Position numbers and translations under genes: made by a program
Notes under the pieces: model-generated
Databases searched by the model: none
What the model saw: the letters and a program-made list of their open reading frames with translations, nothing else
Told to the model about the DNA's origin: nothing
Part shown: positions 53,212 through 61,701 of the stretch, in pieces
How the letters are laid out: the number at the start of each line of letters is the position of its first letter
Numbering within the stretch: position 1 is the first letter of the stretch
Assembly: GCA_025459175.1 (NCBI GenBank)
Contig: JALORC010000013.1
Location: forward strand, 1 to 64,000
From: Planctomycetota bacterium
GTDB taxonomy: Bacteria; Planctomycetota; UBA1135; UBA2386
DNA: 64,000 nt
Reading direction: 5' to 3'

Positions 53212-54300
53212 ATGCACGCCCGACGCCACACACTTCTCTTCGTCCTGCCCCTCGCCACCGCACTGGCCGCGCAAGAGCAAGCCGCTCCGGCGATGCCGAA
53301 CCCGAAGACGCCGCAGCACGAACGCCTCGCCGCGTTCGCCGGCACCTGGCGCACCGAGACCAAGATGGCGGCGATGCCCGGTGTGCCCGGCATGGAAGCG
53401 GCGAGCGAGATGGTCGGCGTCGAGCGCGCCGAGCTGGTCTGCAACGGCCTGTGGCTGAAGGTCGCGGGCGACGGCACGTATCAGGGGCAAGCCTGTTCGG
53501 GGCTGTGGCTGCTCGGCTACGACTCGATCGCCAAGACCTACCAGTGCCTGGCCGCCTCCAACATGGACGATGCCCCGTGCTGCGTCGACGGGCGCCACGA
53601 CGAAGCGACGAAGGTCTGGCACTTCCACGGCAACTCGCCGATGGGGCCGTTCCGCAGCGAACTCGTGTTCGAGACTCCGGATCGTTCGGTCGAGGTCGGC
53701 TTCACGAAGCGTGACGACGGCAAGGAGACCGAGTTCCTGCGCATCGTGCGCACCCGGGTCACGGGCGCCGCCGCAGCCTCTGCGGGCACTGCGCCGGCCG
53801 AGACCGTGGCATCCGAGACCGTGCCATCCGAGACCAAGAAGCTGGCGCCGCCGCTGGCGGCGATGCATGCGGACTTCGGCACGTGGGACGCCGACTTCAC
53901 GATGGAGATGCCCGGCGCACCGCCGATGCAGTCGAAGTGCCGCGAAGTGGTCGGCCCGGTCTGCGGCGGCAAGTGGTCGTGGTCGACGTTCACCGGCGCG
54001 ATGATGGGGGCCCCGTTCGAAGGGCACTGCCTGGTCGGCTTCGATGCCAAGACCGAGCAGATGGTCAGCTTCTGGATCGACTCGATGAGCGGCGCGTGGA
54101 TGCGCACCGACGGCGCTTACGACGCCGGCAAGCGGACGTGCACGATGAGTGGCACGTGCTACGACCAGCAGGGGCAACGGCAGAAGGTTGCCTCGACGGC
54201 GACTTCGGTCGGCAAGGACGCGCGCACGCTGCGCACGGTGTTCGGCGAAGGTGCCGGGCAGTCCGTGATGACCATCGTGTATCGCCGCGCGGGCAAGTGA
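53212..54300 (+). CDS. Secreted protein with two DUF1579 domains
   Basis: A 362-residue protein with a signal peptide (ARRHTLLFVLPLATALAAQ). Two copies of the DUF1579 calycin-like fold follow. The first has HERLAAFAGTWRTETKM, GDGTYQGQACSGLWLLGYDSIAKTY and the second HADFGTWDADFTMEM, MMGAPFEGHCLVGFDAKTEQM. Between them is a Thr/Ser/Glu linker with a short near-repeat (ETVASETVPSET). The family's function is unknown; the fold could bind a small ligand. It lies between tRNA genes. Confidence 0.8.
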   Translation: MHARRHTLLFVLPLATALAAQEQAAPAMPNPKTPQHERLAAFAGTWRTETKMAAMPGVPGMEAASEMVGVERAELVCNGLWLKVAGDGTYQGQACSGLWLLGYDSIAKTYQCLAASNMDDAPCCVDGRHDEATKVWHFHGNSPMGPFRSELVFETPDRSVEVGFTKRDDGKETEFLRIVRTRVTGAAAASAGTAPAETVASETVPSETKKLAPPLAAMHADFGTWDADFTMEMPGAPPMQSKCREVVGPVCGGKWSWSTFTGAMMGAPFEGHCLVGFDAKTEQMVSFWIDSMSGAWMRTDGAYDAGKRTCTMSGTCYDQQGQRQKVASTATSVGKDARTLRTVFGEGAGQSVMTIVYRRAGK

Positions 54301-54328
54301 GGCCGCCGCGGCAGCCGCCAGGAAGTCG

Positions 54329-54356
54329 TTGCGAACGGCGGCGCGGTCGCTACACT
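54329..54356 (+). promoter_or_regulatory. Candidate promoter of the tRNA-Gln pair
   Basis: TTGCGA (54329-54334), 16 bases, then TACACT (54351-54356), 11 bases before the first tRNA-Gln. Confidence 0.55.
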
Positions 54357-54367
54357 GCCGCGCCCAC

Positions 54368-54443
54368 TACCCCGTGGTGTAATCGGTAGCACAGCAGGTT
54401 TTGGTCCTGTTGGTTCCTGGTTCGAGTCCAGGCGGGGTAACCA
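54368..54443 (+). tRNA. tRNA-Gln (TTG)
   Basis: A 76-base tRNA with encoded CCA. The acceptor stem TACCCCG pairs fully with CGGGGTA. The anticodon loop is TTTTGGT in an ACAGG/CCTGT stem, giving anticodon TTG. It shares most of its sequence with the second tRNA-Gln 136 bases downstream. Confidence 0.94.
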
Positions 54444-54579
54444 AAACCCCGATGACCTGTGGCCGCTGGCCAACGGGTCGCCAGGTGGTGGGGTGGTGCC
54501 GATGGTTTCGGCCAGCGCTTGCTGGCCGCCGCCGAAAGCACCGCAAGTTCTTTCCAGATCGAAGTTTGCAGTCCCGTGA

Positions 54580-54653
54580 TGCCCCGTGGTGTAACGGTAG
54601 CACAACAGGTTCTGGTCCTGTTTGTAAAGGTTCAAATCCTTTCGGGGTAACCA
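54580..54653 (+). tRNA. tRNA-Gln (CTG)
   Basis: A 74-base tRNA with encoded CCA. The anticodon loop is TTCTGGT in the same ACAGG/CCTGT stem, giving CTG. One G-U pair occurs at position 2-71. The D-loop and variable loop are each one base shorter than in the first tRNA-Gln. It is probably a tandem duplicate with a changed anticodon. Confidence 0.94.
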
Positions 54654-54656
54654 CTT

Positions 54657-54702
54657 GCGCGCGAGCTTGACCGTCAGGTCGGGCTCGCGCGCGTTCGTTT
54701 CC
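54657..54702 (+). terminator. Probable terminator after the tRNA-Gln pair
   Basis: GCGCGCGAGC (54657-54666) pairs with GCTCGCGCGC (54683-54692), and GACC/GGTC continue the stem inside the loop. A short, impure T stretch follows (GTTCGTTTCC). Confidence 0.65.
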
Positions 54703-54778
54703 AGGGCGAACTCGTGCTGACCGCCGGGCCATCGCTCGCTGCGCCCAGAGCATCGACAGCTCAGCGCAGGTACAGCCC

Positions 54779-55894
54779 CTACAGCGCGTCGCTGGCCTTG
54801 AACAGGTAGCGATCGGTCATGCCGGCGAGGTAGTCGCAGACCGTGCGCTCGAGCCCATCCGTGGTGAGCCGCCGCTGCGCCCCTTCCGGCAGCCGTTCCG
54901 GGTGCGCGAGGTAGCTGTCGAACAGCCGCCGGATCCGCGCCGCGCCGTCGTTCATGACCCCGAGCACCCGCGCCGAACGGTAGAAGCGCACCCGCAGGAA
55001 CTCGAGCAGCTCCTGCGCCATCACGGCCATCGTCGGCCCGTGCTGCACGCGCGGCAGCACCGCGTCGCCGGTCGAGCTACCGGTCGAGTTACCGGTCGAG
55101 TTGCCGAGCGAGACGTCGGCGGTCTGCACCAGGTCATGGATCAACAGCGACGCGACCTCGCTGACGACCCGCTGCCGCTGTTCGGTGCCGGCGCTGCGCG
55201 CGGCTTCCTGCCACAGCCGCAGCTCGCCGGCCTCCGCCTCCGCGAACAGGCCCGCGCGCAGGCCGTCGTCGAGGTCGTGGCTCAGGTAGGCGATCTTGTC
55301 GCACAGGTCGACCAGCTGGGCCTCGACCGGCAACGGTCCCTTCGGCAGCAGATCGGGGCTCAGCGGGAAGCCATCGGGGATCCGGCCCTTCAGCAGGCTC
55401 GTGCGCACCGCGCGCGTGAGATTGAGCCCGTAGCCGTGCCCGTAGCGGTCCTCGAGGTAGTCGACGATGCGCGCGCCCTGCGCGTTGTGGCGGAACCCGC
55501 CGTGCGCGGCCATGGCTTCGTGCAGCGCTTCTTCGCCGACGTGGCCGAAGGGTGGGTGGCCGAGATCGTGCGCCAGCGCGATCGCCTCGGCGAGGTCGTC
55601 GTTGCAGCGCAGCGCGCGGGCGACCCCGCGGCTCATCTGCGCGACTTCCAGCGAGTGCGTCATGCGGCTGCGGAAGTGGTCGCCCTCGAAGGCCGCCATC
55701 ACCTGGGTCTTGTGCTGCAGGCGGCGGAACGCGGTCGCGTGCAGCACGCGGTCGCGGTCGCGCTGGAACACCGTGCGCAGCGCATCCTCGGCCTCCGGCA
55801 GCCGGCGCCCGCCGCTGTTCCGGCTCGGCGTCGCGACCGGCCGCAGCCAGCGCAGTTCGCGGTCTTCGTGGTCTTCGCGGCGCAGCCAAACCAT
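54779..55894 (-). CDS. dgt: Deoxyguanosinetriphosphate triphosphohydrolase-like HD protein
   Basis: Hydrolyses dGTP or related dNTPs to deoxynucleosides. The 371-residue length is usual. The HD-site residues are in MTHSLEVAQMSR, AHDLGHPPFGHVGEEAL and DLCDKIAYLSHDLDD; FRRLQHKTQVMAAFEGDHFRSRMTHS is the family-specific start block. A short Asn-Ser-Thr-Gly repeat (SLGNSTGNSTGSSTG) encoded by a 12-bp tandem repeat interrupts the domain near residue 270. It lies on the minus strand, between the tRNA-Gln and tRNA-Glu genes. Confidence 0.92.
   Translation of the reverse strand: MVWLRREDHEDRELRWLRPVATPSRNSGGRRLPEAEDALRTVFQRDRDRVLHATAFRRLQHKTQVMAAFEGDHFRSRMTHSLEVAQMSRGVARALRCNDDLAEAIALAHDLGHPPFGHVGEEALHEAMAAHGGFRHNAQGARIVDYLEDRYGHGYGLNLTRAVRTSLLKGRIPDGFPLSPDLLPKGPLPVEAQLVDLCDKIAYLSHDLDDGLRAGLFAEAEAGELRLWQEAARSAGTEQRQRVVSEVASLLIHDLVQTADVSLGNSTGNSTGSSTGDAVLPRVQHGPTMAVMAQELLEFLRVRFYRSARVLGVMNDGAARIRRLFDSYLAHPERLPEGAQRRLTTDGLERTVCDYLAGMTDRYLFKASDAL
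55068..55103 (+). repeat. 12-bp tandem repeat, three near-identical copies, inside dgt
   Basis: Units CCGGTCGAGCTA, CCGGTCGAGTTA and CCGGTCGAGTTG at 55068-55079, 55080-55091 and 55092-55103. In dgt they add a Ser/Asn-Ser-Thr-Gly insert and keep the reading frame. Confidence 0.85.
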
Positions 55895-55911
55895 GGCGGA
55901 AGGCTAGCGGG

Positions 55912-55953
55912 CGGAAAAAGAAAGCGCCCGGCAGGTTTTCACCCGCCGGGCGC
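55912..55953 (-). terminator. Intrinsic terminator after tRNA-Glu
   Basis: Read on the minus strand, a 13-bp stem (one mismatch) at 55924-55953 around GAAA is followed by TTTCTTTTT. It lies 4 bases beyond the tRNA-Glu 3' end and 18 bases before dgt. Confidence 0.85.
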
Positions 55954-55956
55954 CAC

Positions 55957-56032
55957 TGGTACCCCCTAGGGGATTTGAACCCCTGTCACATGACTGAGAA
56001 TCACGGATCCTAGGCCGCTAGACGAAGAGGGC
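55957..56032 (-). tRNA. tRNA-Glu (CTC)
   Basis: A 76-base tRNA with encoded CCA on the minus strand. The acceptor stem GCCCTCT pairs with AGGGGGT through G-U pairs at the first and fifth positions. The anticodon loop is TTCTCAG in a CGTGA/TCATG stem, giving CTC. The T-arm AGGGGTTCAAATCCCCT is canonical. D-arm CGTCTAGCGGCCTAGGA matches bacterial tRNA-Glu. Confidence 0.92.
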
Positions 56033-56195
56033 ACGCCAGGAGGGCGAGATTTCTACGGAACCGAGCCGGGCAGGTCAAGAGTCGGGTCGAGCTTTGGCGA
56101 TCCTGGAATGTTCGGCCCCCTTGCTCGTTGCGCCCGCCCGCCACGTAGGTCCACTCTGCAGGACCTCACCCCTGCCTCCCGCGGTGGAGATCCCG

Positions 56196-57569
56196 ATGCA
56201 CTCACTGCCACTCACCTTGCTGCCCCTCCTCTTCCTGGCACCGTCGATCGACGGTTGGCTCGGCATCTACCTCGACAACGAGCGCAACGAAGCGGTGATC
56301 GCCGAGGTCATCCCGGATTCCCCGGCCGCGCGCGCCGGCCTGCAAGCGGGCGACGAACTGCTGGGCGTCGGCGACACCAAGACCGCGAGCCGCGAGGCCT
56401 TCATCGCCGCGATCCGGGCCCAGAAACCCGGTGATCGGTTGTCGATCCAGCTGCGCCGCGAAGGCCGCGAGCAGGTGGTCATGGTGCGGCTCGGCAATCG
56501 ACCCGAGGAGGTGCCGACGCCGGTGCCGACCGCCGCGCCGAAGGCCAAGCCGAGCGACAAGCCGGTGCCGGCAGTCGAAAGTGCGCCGCCCGTCGCCACG
56601 GCGCCGCCGGCACCCGCCGCGGCCGCCGGTACGGGATACCTTGGCGTCAGCCTCGATGACGCCGACGACGTCGTTGCCGTGCTGCAGGTGCTGCCCGGCG
56701 GCCCGGCCGCCAGCGCGGGCCTGCAGGCCGGCGATGTGTTGCTGGCCGTCGGCGCCACCAAGACCCCGACCCGCGAACAGTTCCGCGCCGCGATGCAGGC
56801 CACCAAGCCCGGCGACCGGGTGTCGATCCAGATCCGGCGTGAGGGCCGCGAGCAGGCGATCCAGGTCGTCGTCGGCGCACGCCCGGAGATGGTCATGGAC
56901 CCGGGTCTCGCCACCGCGCCGCCGCGCCCCGAGCGGCCGATGCCGGCGATCGAAGTGGTGCCTCCGACCCCGGCGACCAGCGGTACCGAGCGCGGCTATC
57001 TCGGCGTCAGTCTGCGCGAGGCCGACGGCGCCGTCGTCGTCGATCGCGTGCTGGACGATGGTCCGGCGAAGGGCGTGCTGCAGGCCGGAGATCGGCTGCG
57101 CCGGGTCCAAGGCAAGTCGGTGGGCGGCCTCACCGACCTCGACAGCGTGCTGGTCGGTGCCGGCCCGGGCAGCAAGCTCGAACTGCAGGTGCAGGGCGAC
57201 AGTGGCCCGCGCACGATCGTCGTCACGCTGGGCCGTCGTCCGAGCAGTGCCGGCTCGAGCGCGGCTGGCACCGGCGCTGCGAGCACCGCCCCGGTTGGCA
57301 GCGACAACCAGGTCAAGGTCATCAAGGCTGCCGCACCCAAGATCGACACGGCCAAGGTGGTGCCGTTGGCGCCTGCGGCCACCGCACCGGCGAAGCCGGC
57401 CCCGAACACCACGGCGGCAACGCCGGCGCCGAGCAGCGCCGCGGGCACCGGTGGTGACGCCGCGCGTGGCGACGCCGAGCTCGAGGCCCAGCTCCAAGCG
57501 CTGCGCAGCGAGCTGGCCGAACTGCGGCGCCAGCTCGAGCAGCTGCGCCAGAAGCAGGGTCGGGAATAG
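56196..57569 (+). CDS. Secreted protein with three PDZ domains and a C-terminal coiled coil
   Basis: A 457-residue exported protein. A signal peptide (HSLPLTLLPLLFLAPS) precedes three PDZ domains at about residues 18-100, 147-230 and 265-345. Each has the GxLGIxL carboxylate loop and the AGLQAGD turn: WLGIYLDN, YLGVSLDD and YLGVSLRE. The first two are close copies (ARAGLQAGDELLGVGDTKT and ASAGLQAGDVLLAVGATKT). Pro/Ala linkers separate them, and the last 40 residues form a coiled coil. No protease domain is attached, so it may serve as a scaffold. A GGTGGAG site precedes the ATG by 6 bases. Confidence 0.8.
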   Translation: MHSLPLTLLPLLFLAPSIDGWLGIYLDNERNEAVIAEVIPDSPAARAGLQAGDELLGVGDTKTASREAFIAAIRAQKPGDRLSIQLRREGREQVVMVRLGNRPEEVPTPVPTAAPKAKPSDKPVPAVESAPPVATAPPAPAAAAGTGYLGVSLDDADDVVAVLQVLPGGPAASAGLQAGDVLLAVGATKTPTREQFRAAMQATKPGDRVSIQIRREGREQAIQVVVGARPEMVMDPGLATAPPRPERPMPAIEVVPPTPATSGTERGYLGVSLREADGAVVVDRVLDDGPAKGVLQAGDRLRRVQGKSVGGLTDLDSVLVGAGPGSKLELQVQGDSGPRTIVVTLGRRPSSAGSSAAGTGAASTAPVGSDNQVKVIKAAAPKIDTAKVVPLAPAATAPAKPAPNTTAATPAPSSAAGTGGDAARGDAELEAQLQALRSELAELRRQLEQLRQKQGRE

Positions 57570-57673
57570 CTGGCCGCTGCGGCCGTCCGAGCGGCGTCAG
57601 GAATGGGCGCTGGCGGTGGAATCGTGGGTCGCGATGGCGCACGCTTCCGGCTCGGCGCCCGCACTGCTTGAAC

Positions 57674-58783
57674 ATGTTCCGCTTGCCACCCGCCGACTCG
57701 TCCCGCTCCGACTTGCCCTGCTCCGGCACGGTGGCGCCCGCGCTGGCCCCGGCGTCGTTCGCTGGCCTGCGGGTGGTCGTCACCGGCGGTGCCGGCTTCA
57801 TCGGATCGCACCTGGTCGAGGCGCTGCTGCGCTGCGGCAGCCGGGTGCACGCGGTCGACGATCTGTCGGGTGGCTCGCTGGCCAACCTCGCCGCGGTCGC
57901 CGACCAGCCGTCGTTCCGGTTCACGCGCGCATCGGTCGCCGACGTCGCGGTTGCGACCGCCTGCTGCGCCGATGCCGACCTCGTGTTCCACCTGGCGGGC
58001 GCCGTCGGGGTGCAGCGTCTCGCGGCGGAACCGCTGGCGGTGATGCAGCGCAATCTCAGCGGCACCCAGGCGATGCTCGGCGCGGCGGCGGCAGCCTCGG
58101 TGCCGATCCTGATCACCTCGAGCAGCGAAGTGTACGGCGATGGTCCGGTGCCGTTCCGCGAAGTGGACCCGGTCCGGCCCGGCGCCACCGAAGGGCGGCG
58201 CGGCGGCTACGCCTGCGCCAAGGCGATGGGCGAGTGGCTGGCGCTCGGGCACCGCAGCGAATCGGGCTTGCCGGTGGTGGTGACGCGGTTGTTCAACACC
58301 GTCGGTCCCCGCCAATCCGCCGACCACGGCATGGTGTTGCCGCGCTTCGTCGAGCAGGCCGTGCGCGGCGAACCGATCACGGTCTACGGCACCGGCGCGC
58401 AGACGCGGTGCTTCGCCCACGTGCACGACGTGGTGCGCGCGTTGCTCGATCTCGCCCGCGCGCGCGGTGCGGCGGGGCGCGTGTTCAATGTCGGCAGCGA
58501 GCACGAGACGACGATGCGCGAGCTCGCCGAACTGGTCCGCAGTGCCGCCGGCAGCGCGTCGCCGATCCGCACCATCCCGTTCGACAACGTGTTCCCGGCC
58601 GGCTTCGGCGATCCACCGCGGCGGGTCCCGTCGCTCGAGCGCCTGCGGGCCGCGATCGGCTGGGTGCCGAACACGCCGCTGCCGTGGATCATCGCCGAAC
58701 TGGTGGCCATCGCGCGCGCCGAGTCGGACCCGATCGGCGCAGTCCGGGCGCTGACTCAGGTCGGCGCCAGCGACCGCGCGTAG
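57674..58783 (+). CDS. NAD-dependent epimerase/dehydratase (extended SDR)
   Basis: Acts on a nucleotide-activated sugar using NAD. The 369-residue protein has VVVTGGAGFIGSHLVEALL as the NAD-binding GxxGxxG motif, VDDLSGGS after the second strand, and the catalytic YxxxK as YACAKAMGE with TSSSEVYG supplying the serine. RLFNTVGPRQS is typical of UDP-glucose epimerase or UDP-glucuronate decarboxylase-type enzymes; the product cannot be decided. The ATG at 57674 is used; a TTG lies two codons earlier. It meets the convergent glycosyltransferase gene with a 28-base overlap. Confidence 0.87.
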   Translation: MFRLPPADSSRSDLPCSGTVAPALAPASFAGLRVVVTGGAGFIGSHLVEALLRCGSRVHAVDDLSGGSLANLAAVADQPSFRFTRASVADVAVATACCADADLVFHLAGAVGVQRLAAEPLAVMQRNLSGTQAMLGAAAAASVPILITSSSEVYGDGPVPFREVDPVRPGATEGRRGGYACAKAMGEWLALGHRSESGLPVVVTRLFNTVGPRQSADHGMVLPRFVEQAVRGEPITVYGTGAQTRCFAHVHDVVRALLDLARARGAAGRVFNVGSEHETTMRELAELVRSAAGSASPIRTIPFDNVFPAGFGDPPRRVPSLERLRAAIGWVPNTPLPWIIAELVAIARAESDPIGAVRALTQVGASDRA

Positions 58784-60120
58784 TTCGCGCGCGCGACCGG
58801 ATCGTCCGGCGCGAGTTCGCAGGCGCGGGCGAAGTGCCGGCGCGCGGCGGGGAGCGCGCCGTCCCGATGCAGGCAGATGCCGAGGTTGGTGTTGGCGAGC
58901 GCGTGGCCGGCGGCCGCGGCTGCGGCGAAGCTCGCGCGCGCCTCGGCGATGGCGCCACCGGCGAGCTGACACAGGCCGAGCCAGTTGTGCAGCTCGCCGT
59001 TCGGGTCGGTACCCAGCTGCAGCGCCACGGCGAAGTGGTCGCGGGCGGACTCGATCCGGCCGCGGCGATAGTCCTCCTTGCCGAGCTGTTCGCACAGATG
59101 GCGGCGCTGCAGCGCCGACAGCGGTTGCCGGGCGAGGGCGTCGAGCGGCGCCGACGCCTCGCGGTCGGCCGCCAGCAGCGCCAGCGCCAGCCCGATCAGG
59201 CCGTCGGTGTGCTGCGGACACTGGCGCAGCAGGCTGTGAAAGCAGGCGATCGCACGCTCGGGGTCGCCGCGCCGCGCCGCGGCCTGGGCGAGGTACCAAT
59301 GCGCATCCGGCCAGTGCGGCCATTGCGCGAGCGCTTCGTTCGCCGCGGCCGCGGCTGCCATCACGTTGCCGTCGAGGGCCGCCAGCGTCGCCCGGCCGGC
59401 GGCTTGCCCGCGCCACTTGGCCGCGAACGCCGCCCGGCGCGCCTCGAGTTCGCGTTCGATCGGCAGCCCCATGGCGCGGAACGTCGCATGGCCTTCGTGG
59501 TGCAGGAATGCGCGGCGCGCGAGCACCAGGCGAAAGCCCCGCAGCCGCAGTCGCAGGCAGAAGTCGTTGTCCTCGAAGTTGCCGGCGCCGAAGCGTTCGT
59601 CGAACAGGCCGACCTCGTCGATGGTCGTGCGGCGCAGCAGCAGGCACAGTCCGGACAGCGTGGTGACGTCCTGCAGGCTCGGCTCGTGCTGCAGGCTCGC
59701 CGCGATCGCGGCCCGGGTGGCCTCGTCGCGGCCGCGGTCGCCGAGTTCGAGCCGGCCTTGCCCCATGACTTCGTTGCTGACCGGTGCCACGGCACCGATC
59801 GCCGCGTCCATGGCGTGCACCGTGCGCAGTTCGTGCAGCAGGTTCGGCGCCGCGCGGGTGTCGTTGTTGAGGATCAGGAGCCAAGCGCCGGTCGCGGCCT
59901 GCACGCCGGCGTTGACGCCACCGGCGAAGCCGCGGTTGTGGGGCTGGCGCAGCACCCGCACGCTCGGGTGCATGGCGCCGAGTTGCGGGGTGGCATCGCG
60001 GCTGGCGTTGTCGACCAGCAGGATCTCGTCGGGTGGCGTGGTCTGCTGCAGCAGGCTGTGCACACACGCGCGGGTGAGCTCGGCGCCGTTCCAGCACGGG
60101 ATCACCACGGAACACGACAT
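58756..60120 (-). CDS. GT2 glycosyltransferase with C-terminal TPR-like repeats
   Basis: Transfers a sugar from a nucleotide donor, probably to a polysaccharide or lipid carrier. The 454 residues begin SCSVVIPCWNGAELTRACVHSLLQQT; VDNASRDAT and LILNNDTR include the metal-binding acidic motif, and FDERFGAGNFEDNDFCLRLRLRGF is the acceptor-site block. From about residue 270 the chain becomes TPR-like (GDPERAIACFHSLLRQCPQH). The ATG at 60120 is required because the longer frame from 60213 runs through a terminator. The gene may be part of the same sugar pathway as the convergent epimerase. Confidence 0.88.
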   Translation of the reverse strand: MSCSVVIPCWNGAELTRACVHSLLQQTTPPDEILLVDNASRDATPQLGAMHPSVRVLRQPHNRGFAGGVNAGVQAATGAWLLILNNDTRAAPNLLHELRTVHAMDAAIGAVAPVSNEVMGQGRLELGDRGRDEATRAAIAASLQHEPSLQDVTTLSGLCLLLRRTTIDEVGLFDERFGAGNFEDNDFCLRLRLRGFRLVLARRAFLHHEGHATFRAMGLPIERELEARRAAFAAKWRGQAAGRATLAALDGNVMAAAAAANEALAQWPHWPDAHWYLAQAAARRGDPERAIACFHSLLRQCPQHTDGLIGLALALLAADREASAPLDALARQPLSALQRRHLCEQLGKEDYRRGRIESARDHFAVALQLGTDPNGELHNWLGLCQLAGGAIAEARASFAAAAAAGHALANTNLGICLHRDGALPAARRHFARACELAPDDPVARANYARSLAPT

Positions 60121-60163
60121 GCCCGTCCCATCGGTCCCCGGGCAACCTGCGGGCGAAAAAAAA

Positions 60164-60189
60164 CCGCCCGACACTCGCGTGTCGGGCGG
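60164..60189 (-). terminator. Intrinsic terminator just upstream of the glycosyltransferase
   Basis: Read on the minus strand: CCGCCCGACAC, loop GCGA, GTGTCGGGCGG, then eight T (A run at 60156-60163). The stem is a perfect 11 bp. It lies 36 bases upstream of the glycosyltransferase ATG, with no gene ending nearby on that strand. Confidence 0.9.
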
Positions 60190-60670
60190 CGGAACGGGGC
60201 GGTTAAGCCCCAAATCCCGGCTGGTTGCCGGTCAGCGAATGCCACTCCCGGGAACCAGGAGCGACCTCCACTTTGCAGGGCCTCGATTCGCCTTTCTCGA
60301 CCCCGCGGGCGACCACCAGCCAACGCCATGCAAACCGGGTCTCGCCAACCACGGTCCACCGGCGCGGTGTCTGCTACTTACAGCTCTCTGTCGGACCGCT
60401 GCCAGCGGGGCGCGAGGGCAGGCCTGGGACCCCTGCTCGGTATCGCGCACTGGACAACGGCCACTCGTCTGCATGAGCCTCCCATGGCAAGGGGCATGCC
60501 ACGGCTGGAGCGATGGGGAACGAGGCGTTTCCGGGGCGGCGGTGGCCACTTTCTCCACGGTTGCGTATCGGCGCGTCCCATTCGGAGGATTTCTGTGCGG
60601 GACTTGGGATCGGTTGTTGGCACGGCTGGGGAGTGTCATTGAGCGGGTCCTCCAGGTTCCTGGCCTGCCG
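60190..60670 (-). other. Gene-poor stretch with consecutive hairpins; candidate noncoding RNA or riboswitch
   Basis: About 480 bases with no credible protein gene on either strand. Next to the minus-strand terminator are three further inverted repeats: GGGGC/GCCCC (60196-60211), CCGGC/GCCGG (60217-60231) and CTCC/GGAG (60245-60261). A run of hairpins followed by a perfect terminator, then the glycosyltransferase start 36 bases on, fits either a riboswitch-type attenuator for that gene or an independent small RNA. No known RNA family was recognised. Confidence 0.4.
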
Positions 60671-60674
60671 AGGG

Positions 60675-60702
60675 TTGCGCGCTAGGCGCCGCTCCGTATG
60701 GT
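60675..60702 (+). promoter_or_regulatory. Candidate promoter of the Rlu-type gene
   Basis: TTGCGC (60675-60680), 16 bases, then TATGGT (60697-60702). The start codon TTG at 60712 would be only a few bases from the expected transcription start, so the message may be nearly leaderless. Confidence 0.45.
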
Positions 60703-60711
60703 GCTTCCCCC

Positions 60712-61701
60712 TTGTTGACCACCCCGCGCCACGTCCTGGTTGTCGAACCGCCGCTGGCGGGGGTACAGCTGGTCGATTTCCTGGCTGGGGCCCTGCCCGG
60801 ACGGGCGCCGGTGCGGTTGCGCCAGGCGATCGGCGCCGGTGAGGTGTCGGTAAACGGCGAGGTGGTGTTGGCCAATCGGCGGCTGCGAGCGGGGGACGTG
60901 GTGCTGCTCGCCGCGGAGCTGCCGACGGCCGCGGCGGTGGCCAGCCCCGCGCGGCAGCTGCCTGCCGTTCATTTCGAGAGCGCCTCGGCGCTGGTGATCG
61001 AGAAGCCTCCCGGCCTGACCACGGTTCCGGACCGCAGCGGGCGGGACACCGGCGTGCATGGCCTGCTCGAGGCCCTCCGGCCCGGCCAGGATCTGCGCAT
61101 CGTGCATCGGCTCGATCGCGACACCTCGGGGTGCCTCGTGCTCGCCAAGGGCATCGAGGCGGCGCGTCACTTCGACGTGCAGTTCCGGGACGGTCTGGTG
61201 CAGAAGACCTATGGTGCGCTGGTGCACGGTGTGCCCGCCAGAGCGACGCTCACGATCGATGCGTGGCTCGGCCCCGATCGCCGCCGCCCCGGCAAGGTGG
61301 TGGCGGCGGCGGCCGAACAGCCCGGCTTCCGCGACGCTCACACCGACGTGGTGCGCATCGAGTCGTTCGCGCGCCATGCGTTGCTGGCGCTGCAGCCCCG
61401 CACCGGGCGCAGTCACCAACTGCGCGTGCATCTGCAGTCGATCGGGCACCCGATCGTCGGCGACTCCGACTACGGTGGTGAACCGCTGCTGCTGTCGGCG
61501 ATCAAGCCGGGCTACAAGCTGCGCAAGGGCGTGCCCGAGCGCCCGCTGTGCCCACGCTTGTTCCTGCACGCCCAGCAGATCTGCTTCCATGACCTGGACG
61601 GCACCGCCGTGCAGGTCGACTCGCCGCTGCCAGCAGATCTGGCCGTGGCCCTGCGACAACTCCAGAGTTTCGACGAACGCCGGCGGCCCCCATGCGACTG
61701 A
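60712..61701 (+). CDS. Pseudouridine synthase of the RluA/RluD family
   Basis: Isomerises uridine to pseudouridine in rRNA or tRNA. The 329-residue protein has an N-terminal S4 domain (VRLRQAIGAGEVSVNGEVVLANRRLRAGD) and the catalytic domain with the nucleophile D135 in VHRLDRDTSGCLVLAK. The closing motif is RTGRSHQLRVHLQSIGHPIVGDSDYGG, standard for RluA-type enzymes. The site modified cannot be told. It starts with TTG (60712 or 60715); no ATG is in frame. The 3' end overlaps truD by 10 bases. Confidence 0.9.
   Translation: MLTTPRHVLVVEPPLAGVQLVDFLAGALPGRAPVRLRQAIGAGEVSVNGEVVLANRRLRAGDVVLLAAELPTAAAVASPARQLPAVHFESASALVIEKPPGLTTVPDRSGRDTGVHGLLEALRPGQDLRIVHRLDRDTSGCLVLAKGIEAARHFDVQFRDGLVQKTYGALVHGVPARATLTIDAWLGPDRRRPGKVVAAAAEQPGFRDAHTDVVRIESFARHALLALQPRTGRSHQLRVHLQSIGHPIVGDSDYGGEPLLLSAIKPGYKLRKGVPERPLCPRLFLHAQQICFHDLDGTAVQVDSPLPADLAVALRQLQSFDERRRPPCD

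Noticed and set aside
60225-60685. Plus- and minus-strand frames up to 135 codons in the second gene-poor stretch
   Set aside because: No codon bias or recognisable motif; the region is better explained by its hairpins and terminator.
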